A DNA stretch of 7,314 nucleotides from an uncultured Coriobacteriaceae bacterium (GTDB lineage Bacteria; Actinomycetota; Coriobacteriia; Coriobacteriales; UMGS124): assembly GCA_902783515.1 (NCBI GenBank), contig CACZRK010000040.1, positions 1 to 7,314 on the forward strand, read 5' to 3'. Positions 1-4,313 of the stretch are shown here, piece by piece (the stretch's first letter is position 1; the number at the start of each line of letters is the position of its first letter). The translations under genes were made by a program, and so were the position numbers. The notes below the pieces were generated by a model. The model saw only the letters and a program-made list of their open reading frames with translations, was not told where the DNA came from and ran no database searches.

Positions 1-150
1 GGTGAACTCGATCGGCTGGTCACGCTCGCGCGAGCTGTCAAAGACCGTCCCGTCGTCAAGCGTCCCCACGTAGTGAACCTTCACCCGCTTGCCCGCGTTG
101 TTCGGCGTCTCCTGCGCGACGCCCTTCGCGTTGTCACTTCCCGTGCTCAT
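1..150 (-). CDS. FKBP-type peptidyl-prolyl cis-trans isomerase, N-terminal part (runs off the left edge)
   Basis: Only the first 50 codons lie in the window. After a hydrophilic leader of about 22 residues the translation reads VKVHYVGTLDDGTVFDSSRE, followed by RDQPIEFT. This is the classic opening of the FKBP fold (V-x-V-H-Y-x-G-T-L-x-D-G-x-x-F-D-S-S, then the P-x-E-F strand). FKBP enzymes catalyse cis-trans isomerisation of prolyl peptide bonds and act as folding helpers. No signal peptide is visible, so the protein is probably cytoplasmic and may be SlyD-like or a trigger-type FKBP. The ATG start is well fixed by AAGGAGG (158-164) seven bases upstream. The active-site C-terminal part is outside the window, so catalytic competence cannot be judged. 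It is divergent from the araC gene, and nothing links it functionally to the metal locus. Confidence 0.87.
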   Translation of the reverse strand, partial: MSTGSDNAKGVAQETPNNAGKRVKVHYVGTLDDGTVFDSSRERDQPIEFT

Positions 151-191
151 CGACGTGCCTCCTTGCCGTTGATGTCCCGATGACGCCCGCC

Positions 192-197
192 ATCTTA
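192..197 (-). promoter_or_regulatory. Possible -10 box for the FKBP gene
   Basis: On the minus strand TAAGAT stands about 42 bases before the FKBP start codon in an otherwise GC-rich stretch (4 of 6 matches to TATAAT). No good -35 box is found at 16-18 bases, so this is a weak, position-based call. The rest of the divergent intergenic region (about 165-335) is GC-rich at 205-280, including the self-complementary CGGCGCGCCG at 260-269. It has a short AT-richer patch at 281-303 with no clear promoter on either strand. Confidence 0.2.
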
Positions 198-340
198 CGC
201 CATTCGCGCGCGTGGGAGCCGGGCGGTCCCCTGGCGCGTCGCGCGACCGGCGCCCCCCTCGGCGCGCCGGCCGGGTGCTCGATGTAAACATTGGTGAACA
301 AACGTCGTCTGCCGCGCACCTGTGCACGGAAGATAGTAAT

Positions 341-369
341 CTGGCATCAACTAGTTAGACACATCTAAC
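341..369 (+). promoter_or_regulatory. Candidate promoter of the AraC-family regulator gene
   Basis: CTGGCA (341-346, 4 of 6 to TTGACA) and TCTAAC (364-369, 4 of 6 to TATAAT) are separated by an ideal 17 bases. This would put the transcription start near 376, leaving a short leader before the ribosome site AGAGGAGG at 381-388. The right half of a perfect dyad forms the -10 box itself, so a repressor bound there would block initiation. The match is modest and comes from inspection only. An alternative AT-rich element, AGATAGTAATCT (331-342), lies just upstream. Confidence 0.33.
354..369. promoter_or_regulatory. Perfect dyad GTTAGA-CACA-TCTAAC, DtxR/MntR-like operator candidate
   Basis: Two perfect 6-base inverted arms flank a 4-base centre, 27 bases before the araC start codon. 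The core TTAGA-N4-TCTAA fits the general TTAG-N6-CTAA outline of operators for DtxR/IdeR/MntR/SirR-type metal-dependent repressors (family knowledge, from memory). It overlaps the candidate -10 box. An adjoining 8-base palindrome, AACTAGTT (349-356), overlaps the left arm. Given a putative iron-type ATPase next door, metal-dependent control of this regulator is a reasonable inference. The binding protein is not in the window. Confidence 0.42.
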
Positions 370-395
370 GAGGTGACGTAAGAGGAGGCCGGCAC

Positions 396-1331
396 GTGGG
401 CGGCGCGACATGCATGGGACGGGTGCCGGCAAGGTGGCGGTGCCGGGAGTGCCTGACGCTTTGCCAGGGACTCCGCGCATGCCGGTGGGAGACGCTCCCC
501 GACGGCGCGGGCGCGCCCGACGGCGGGGAGCCGCAGGCCGACGTCGGTGACGACGACCTGCTCGTCGCGTTCGTCGAGCGAGGCGCGGGGCTGCTCCTCG
601 CGGACGGCACCCACGAGCAGCTGCTCGAGCCGGGAGACGCGTTCGTCGCGCGCGCGTCGCGCCTCCCGACGCCGGCACGCCGCGAGCCGGGGGACGCGCC
701 GTGCGCGCGGCTGGTCGCGATCGTCCTGCGGGAGGGCGCCGTGTCCAGCGAGACGAGGCGGGTACTCGCGGGATTCGGCGCCGACGTCTCCGGCGTCGCG
801 CGTGCCCTGCGGGGCGCGTCATGGCGCCGACTCGGGACGTCCGCCGAGACGACGCGCGCCTTCAGGGAGCTCTCCGTCTCGCTTGCCTGCGACGACGTGT
901 TTCGCTGCCGCCTCGCGTCGGTGGCCGTCGCCCGCCAGGTCGTGCTCGACGCGGGCGGCGACCTGCGCTCCGACGGGAGGGAGGGGCGCATCGTCCTGCG
1001 CGCCTGCGACGTCATGCGCGAGCGCCTCGCGGAGGGCAGCACGATCGCCGACGTCGCCCGCGCGTGCGGGGTCTCCGTCTCCACGCTGCGCCGCGCGTTC
1101 GTGCGGGTCACGGGGATGCCCGTCCATGCCTGGCTGACCTCGGAGCGCATGCGCGTGGCCTCCGACCTGCTCCTTGAGAGCGACCGGCCCGTGGGGGACG
1201 TGGCGCTCGCAGTCGGGTACGCGAACCCCTCCAAGTTCTCCCGCGCGTTCTCCTCGCGCGTCGGGATGACGCCGCGCGAGTGGCGTCGCGCCGCGTGGAA
1301 CGGCGCCGCACGCGACGGCGGGGAGCGCTAG
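396..1331 (+). CDS. AraC-family transcriptional regulator with Cys-rich N-terminus
   Basis: A 311-residue DNA-binding regulator. Residues about 214-300 form the AraC/XylS C-terminal domain. The first helix-turn-helix is TIADVARACGVSVSTLRRAF (216-235). The second covers about 265-286, with the family hallmark GYANPSKFSRAF (274-285) and then G-M-T-P-R-E-W-R. Residues about 52-95 resemble a cupin-type ligand-binding strand pattern (VERGAG...LLEPGDAFVARAS). The first 30 residues contain five cysteines (6, 16, 19, 23, 29) including a CREC pair, which is unusual for the family. The GTG start is chosen because AGAGGAGG (381-388) stands 7 bases upstream; the in-frame ATG at 414 has no comparable site and would lose C6. 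The second helix-turn-helix has a PchR/YbtA-like flavour (iron/siderophore regulators), but this was not tested. The gene is convergent with the P-type ATPase and shares a CTAG at the stops. The effector is unknown. Confidence 0.93.
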   Translation: MGGATCMGRVPARWRCRECLTLCQGLRACRWETLPDGAGAPDGGEPQADVGDDDLLVAFVERGAGLLLADGTHEQLLEPGDAFVARASRLPTPARREPGDAPCARLVAIVLREGAVSSETRRVLAGFGADVSGVARALRGASWRRLGTSAETTRAFRELSVSLACDDVFRCRLASVAVARQVVLDAGGDLRSDGREGRIVLRACDVMRERLAEGSTIADVARACGVSVSTLRRAFVRVTGMPVHAWLTSERMRVASDLLLESDRPVGDVALAVGYANPSKFSRAFSSRVGMTPREWRRAAWNGAARDGGER

Positions 1332-3484
1332 GCGCGGGCGCCGAGACGCGGCGCCGCCTGGCTCGGCGGCAGCTCCCCTCCCGTCCTGGACGGCAGGTAG
1401 GCCCGCGTGTTCGCGGCCGAGATCAGGACGGTCGAGAGGTTGTGCAGGATGCTCGCGGTCATGAGCGGCAGGACGCCCGCCACCCCCAGCACGATGAGCG
1501 CGCTGTTGAAGCCGACGATAAGGCGGTAGTCGGTCGAGATGCGTGCCATGAGGCGCATGGCGAGCTCGCGCGTCTCGGGGAGCACGTCCAGCGAGGAGCT
1601 GAGGATCGTGACGTCCGCGACGGCCCGCGCGACGTCGCTGGCGTCCGCCATGGCGACGGAGCAGTCCGCGGCCGCCAGGGCGGGGGAGTCGTTGACGCCG
1701 TCGCCGATCATGAGCACGGCATGCCCCTCGGCCTGCAGGCGACGCACGATCGCGGCCTTGTCCTCCGGCAGCACCTGGGCGAAGTAGCCGTCAAGCCCGA
1801 GCTGCCCGGCGATGTCGCGCGCGGCGCGCTCGGAGTCGCCCGTGATCATGAGCACGCGGCTGACGCCGAGCTGGCGCAGCCGGCGCACGGCGTGCGCGGC
1901 GTCGGGCCTCACGGGGTCGGACACGCAGACGGCGCCCCTGAGCTGCCCGCCGACCGCGTAGTAGACGACCGACGCGTTCGGCGCCGCCGACTCCACGCGC
2001 TCGTCCATGCCGTCGGGCATCGGCACGCCCTCGTCCTCAAAGATGAAGTGACGGCTGCCGATGCAGGCGCGCTGGCCGTTGATGGAGGTGGCGATGCCGT
2101 GCGCTACGACGTACTCGACCGTGGCGTGGCCCTCGTTCTCATGGTGCAAGCCGCGCTCCCGGGCGGCGTTGACGATCGCGCGCGCCATGCTGTGCGGGAA
2201 GTGCTCCTCGATGCAGGCGGCGTTGCGCAGCACGTCGTCGGTGCTGTCCTCGCAGAACGAGACGACGGCGACGACCTGCGGTGATGAGAGGGTGAGCGTG
2301 CCGGTCTTGTCGAACACCGCGGTGTCGGCGGCGGCGAGCGCCTCCATGTACTTGCCGCCCTTCACGACGGCGCCGCGCGCGGCGGACTCGCTCATCGAGC
2401 TCATGACGGCGATGGGCATCGCGAGGCGGATCGCGCAGGAGTAGTCCACCACGAGCACGGCCATCGCCTTGGTCAGGTTGCGCGTGAGGGCGAGGATGGC
2501 GAAGAACGCGAGGAAGCTGTAGGGCACCAGGCCGTCGGCGAGGCGCTCCGCGCGCCCCTGCAGGGACGCCTTCAGGTCGGACGACTCCTGCACCATCGTG
2601 ACGATGCGGTCGATGCGGGCGAGGCCCGGCGGCGCGATCACGCGCACCTTCAGGTCGCCGTCGTCAAGCGCGGTGCCCGCATAGACGGTCGCGCCCACGC
2701 GCTTGTGCACGAGGCGGGACTCGCCCGTCATGGAGGACTCGTCCAGGTCACCCTCGCCGTCCACGACCGCGCCGTCTACCGGCAGGACCGCGCCCGTGCG
2801 CAGGTGGAGGATCTGGTCACGCCTGACCTCGCCGATCGGGATGCTGACGTCGGTGCCGTCGATGACCGCCCAGACCGTCTCCGGGCGCGTGACGATGCCG
2901 TCGCGCAGCGCGAGGCGCGTGCGGCGCTGCACGTGGCGCTCCATGATGTCGGTGAGGTCCAGCATCATCATGACGAGGGAGGCGTCGCTGTACGAGCCCC
3001 GCGCGATGGTCAGCGCGACGGCCGTGGCGTCCAGGACCTCCACGGTGATCTCGCCTCTCAGCAGGTGTCGCAGGCCGCGCACGACGAAGCGCACGCCCTG
3101 CAGCACCGTGTAGGCGATCGATATCGGGCGGGGGAGCAGGAACGTGCGCGCGAGGCGCCAGAACACGAGGTTGCTCACGTCAAGCGCGAACGCGGCCTTC
3201 TCGAGAGAGACGGCGAGCCCCTGCGGCACGGCGAGGTCGTCCTCGCGCGCCGTCGGTAGCGCCAGCACGTCAAGGGACGTCATGGTCGCCAGGACGCGCC
3301 CGCGGGCGGACGGGTCCATGGTGACGACGACGGAGCCGCTGCGATGGTGCGCGACGGCGCTCGTCACGCCACTCACCTGCAGCAGCGCGACCGACACGCC
3401 GCGCGCCTCGTCGGGCGTGAGCGCGCCTGCCGTCACGCGCAGGCTCAGTCGCCCGGGGATGTCTGACGCTATCCGATACAGCAT
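1328..3484 (-). CDS. Heavy-metal P1B-type ATPase, P1B-6/FezB-like
   Basis: A 718-residue membrane pump of usual P1B length. Catalytic landmarks are all present: actuator TGES (253-256), phosphorylation site DKTGT with D392, TGD (548-550) and hinge GDGVNDSPAL (594-603). Residues 1-75 look like an HMA-type fold without any CxxC, opening with IPGRLSLRV (9-17). The metal-site membrane helix reads VDYSCAIRLAMP (346-357), Ser-Cys-Ala where copper pumps have CPC and cobalt/iron pumps SPC. The nucleotide-domain HP dipeptide appears as EEHFPHS (426-432), so HS. The C-terminal helices (653-690) contain the HN-x-STV-type motif seen in P1B pumps. From memory, this combination marks the P1B-6 group, which includes FezB of ferrosomes; iron is therefore the favoured substrate, by inference. 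It follows the DUF6110-like gene on the same strand after 137 bases. The ATG is supported by GGAAGGAA (3491-3498), 6 bases upstream. A copper or zinc exporter role is unlikely on motif grounds. Confidence 0.96.
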   Translation of the reverse strand: MLYRIASDIPGRLSLRVTAGALTPDEARGVSVALLQVSGVTSAVAHHRSGSVVVTMDPSARGRVLATMTSLDVLALPTAREDDLAVPQGLAVSLEKAAFALDVSNLVFWRLARTFLLPRPISIAYTVLQGVRFVVRGLRHLLRGEITVEVLDATAVALTIARGSYSDASLVMMMLDLTDIMERHVQRRTRLALRDGIVTRPETVWAVIDGTDVSIPIGEVRRDQILHLRTGAVLPVDGAVVDGEGDLDESSMTGESRLVHKRVGATVYAGTALDDGDLKVRVIAPPGLARIDRIVTMVQESSDLKASLQGRAERLADGLVPYSFLAFFAILALTRNLTKAMAVLVVDYSCAIRLAMPIAVMSSMSESAARGAVVKGGKYMEALAAADTAVFDKTGTLTLSSPQVVAVVSFCEDSTDDVLRNAACIEEHFPHSMARAIVNAARERGLHHENEGHATVEYVVAHGIATSINGQRACIGSRHFIFEDEGVPMPDGMDERVESAAPNASVVYYAVGGQLRGAVCVSDPVRPDAAHAVRRLRQLGVSRVLMITGDSERAARDIAGQLGLDGYFAQVLPEDKAAIVRRLQAEGHAVLMIGDGVNDSPALAAADCSVAMADASDVARAVADVTILSSSLDVLPETRELAMRLMARISTDYRLIVGFNSALIVLGVAGVLPLMTASILHNLSTVLISAANTRAYLPSRTGGELPPSQAAPRLGARA

Positions 3485-3621
3485 GCGTGCTTCCTTCCGG
3501 TGAAGCCGGCGCGCCGCGGGCCCGTGACGCGCCCGTCGAGAGACCCCTGCGGCCCCTCCGACGGGTGGCCGCGGCCCCGCGGCGCGCCTCTCCTGCCAGC
3601 CCTGTCGTGCCCGCGACGTGC
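3485..3621. other. 137-base gap between the DUF6110-like gene and the ATPase, with GC hairpin
   Basis: This spacer holds the ATPase ribosome site at its left end and a short perfect inverted repeat GCCGCGG-CC-CCGCGGC (3568-3583, effectively 6 pairs with a 4-base loop). No T-run follows it on the minus strand, so it is not a textbook intrinsic terminator. No convincing promoter for the ATPase is seen. The two genes are therefore likely co-transcribed, with the hairpin possibly acting as a processing or partial attenuation point. Confidence 0.4.
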
Positions 3622-3948
3622 CTATGCGGTCGTCGTGGCGTCGCTCGCCTCGGCCTGCGCGGCGCCGTCGACGCGAGCGGTGACCTTCTCGCGGATGTCA
3701 GGCTCGAGCTTGGCGATCTCCTCCTTCACGCCGGCGTCGATCTTGGCCCTGCGGCGCGCCTCGGCGCGACGGTCGTTGGCGTCGTCGGCGATGGCCTGCG
3801 TCTCCTTGCTGACGGCGTCTGCGGCGGTCATGGCGCCGGTCGTGATGCCGACGACAGCCTTGTGGAGGATGCCGCTCGCCGCGAGACCGGCGACGGCACC
3901 TGCGGCGGCGGCGCCGCCGGCGAAGATCCAACCATGGGCAAGTGACAT
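3622..3948 (-). CDS. Small DUF6110-like membrane protein, partner of the P1B ATPase (FezA-like candidate)
   Basis: A 108-residue protein. Residues 7-27 form a single Gly/Ala-rich hydrophobic segment (WIFAGGAAAAGAVAGLAASG) resembling a glycine-zipper membrane helix. A conserved-looking stretch follows (ILHKAVVGITTGAMTAADAV), then a highly charged helical tail rich in Arg/Glu/Asp/Lys (48-95) ending in Ala/Thr. The layout (short GG-rich anchor, H/KxxxxxTAGxxxAxD region, charged tail) matches my memory of DUF6110 proteins encoded beside metal P-type ATPases in Bacillota. By position and architecture it is comparable to FezA of ferrosome clusters; that equivalence is inference. The ATG at 3948 was chosen because GAGAGGAG (3959-3966) lies 10 bases upstream and the hydrophobic segment starts immediately. 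An open frame continues upstream to 4218 but crosses the candidate promoter. It is probably co-transcribed with the ATPase. Confidence 0.82.
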   Translation of the reverse strand: MSLAHGWIFAGGAAAAGAVAGLAASGILHKAVVGITTGAMTAADAVSKETQAIADDANDRRAEARRRAKIDAGVKEEIAKLEPDIREKVTARVDGAAQAEASDATTTA

Positions 3949-4044
3949 GATGAGCGCGCTCCTCTCGCAGGGACGCCCGGCGCGCCGTCCTGGCGCCACG
4001 CGGCGCACGGGTGTGCCCAGCGTCCGGTCCGATATGGTGTCCTG

Positions 4045-4073
4045 ATTGTCGATAAAAAGTTGTAGCGTCACAA
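4045..4073 (-). promoter_or_regulatory. Candidate promoter of the DUF6110-like/ATPase operon
   Basis: On the minus strand TTGTGA (4073-4068, 4 of 6 to TTGACA) and GACAAT (4050-4045, 4 of 6 to TATAAT) are spaced by exactly 17 bases, in the most AT-rich patch of the region (CTTTTTATC spacer). Transcription would start near 4038, giving a leader of about 90 bases before the start codon at 3948. The 18-base dyad covers the -35 box and part of the spacer, a typical repressor position. The call is from inspection only. Confidence 0.45.
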
Positions 4074-4075
4074 CT
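4058..4075. repeat. Dyad AGTTGT-N6-ACAACT, operator candidate
   Basis: Perfect 6-base inverted arms around AGCGTC, overlapping the -35 region of the leftward promoter. Its outer pattern GTT-N10-AAC has the same spacing as in the dyad before the araC gene (354-369), suggesting a common dimeric regulator, although the inner bases differ. It could control the metal genes; the bound protein is unknown. Confidence 0.45.
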
Positions 4076-4077
4076 CT

Positions 4078-4100
4078 GATCGGTGCACATGAGCCCGATC
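4078..4100. repeat. Dyad GATCGG-N11-CCGATC with nested palindrome
   Basis: A 6-base inverted repeat whose right arm is part of the 10-base palindrome CCCGATCGGG (4094-4103). It lies between the two divergent transcription units. It could be an operator for either unit, or a chance structure in GC-rich DNA. Confidence 0.25.
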
Positions 4101-4258
4101 GGGTCACGCGCGAGAAAAAGCCATCGCCCTCGTCGCGCGCAGCCCGCCGCGGCTCGCCGTGCCCCGCGTCGCGCCCTGCGACAGGTGGGGAATTCGCGCA
4201 TCGGCGCGCGAGCGACACGCTGCCGCGCGTCAGGGGTAGAAACAGAAGCTAGTGGGCG

Positions 4259-4284
4259 GTGCGGCGCGCCCCCCGCCGCCGCAC
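4259..4284 (+). promoter_or_regulatory. Leader hairpin upstream of the ABC transporter ribosome site
   Basis: GTGCGGCG (4259-4266) pairs perfectly with CGCCGCAC (4277-4284) across a 10-base C-rich loop, 14 bases before the ribosome site CGGAGGG (4298-4304). If transcribed it would form a very stable 8-pair stem in the 5' leader and could affect translation or attenuation. No uridine run follows, so it is not a standard terminator. Function is inferred from position only. Confidence 0.3.
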
Positions 4285-4313
4285 GTCTCGAACACATCGG
4301 AGGGAACCCCCGC

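Larger units (their letters stand above)
3949..4313. other. 365-base divergent intergenic region between the metal genes and the ABC transporter
   Basis: No gene is supported here. From left to right it contains an approximately 95-base leader of the minus-strand DUF6110-like transcript and an AT-rich patch (4043-4063) within the candidate leftward promoter. Next come an 18-base dyad (4058-4075), a second dyad (4078-4100), a GC-rich stretch without clear signals (4104-4230), the patch GTAGAAACAGAAGCTAG (4236-4252), and a hairpin just before the ABC ribosome site. Possible rightward promoter elements, GACA at 4214-4217 and TAGAAA at 4237-4242, have a poor 19-base spacer, so the ABC promoter is unresolved. 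The reading frame spanning this region on the plus strand is Arg/Ala-rich and probably untranslated. Confidence 0.6.

Noticed and set aside
365..1234. 289-residue minus-strand frame opposite araC
   Set aside because: Ser/Arg/Thr-rich antisense composition and no domain, while the plus strand shows clear AraC helix-turn-helix motifs.
1280..2284. 334-residue open frame on the plus strand opposite the ATPase
   Set aside because: His/Arg/Asp/Val-rich composition typical of antisense frames in GC-rich genes; it covers the well-supported ATPase catalytic core and shows no domain.
1328..3484. Copper exporter (CopA-type) interpretation of the P1B ATPase
   Set aside because: No CxxC in the N-terminal domain and no CPC in the membrane; the motif is SCA, and no copper chaperone or copper regulator is adjacent.
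3949..4218. N-terminal extension of the DUF6110-like protein by 90 residues
   Set aside because: It would run through the candidate promoter and has no family resemblance; the ATG at 3948 has a ribosome site and starts at the membrane segment.
4083..4313. N-terminal extension of the ABC transporter by 77 residues from GTG 4083
   Set aside because: Arg/Ala-rich low-information sequence without a ribosome site; the start at 4314 has one and begins directly with the ATPase fold.
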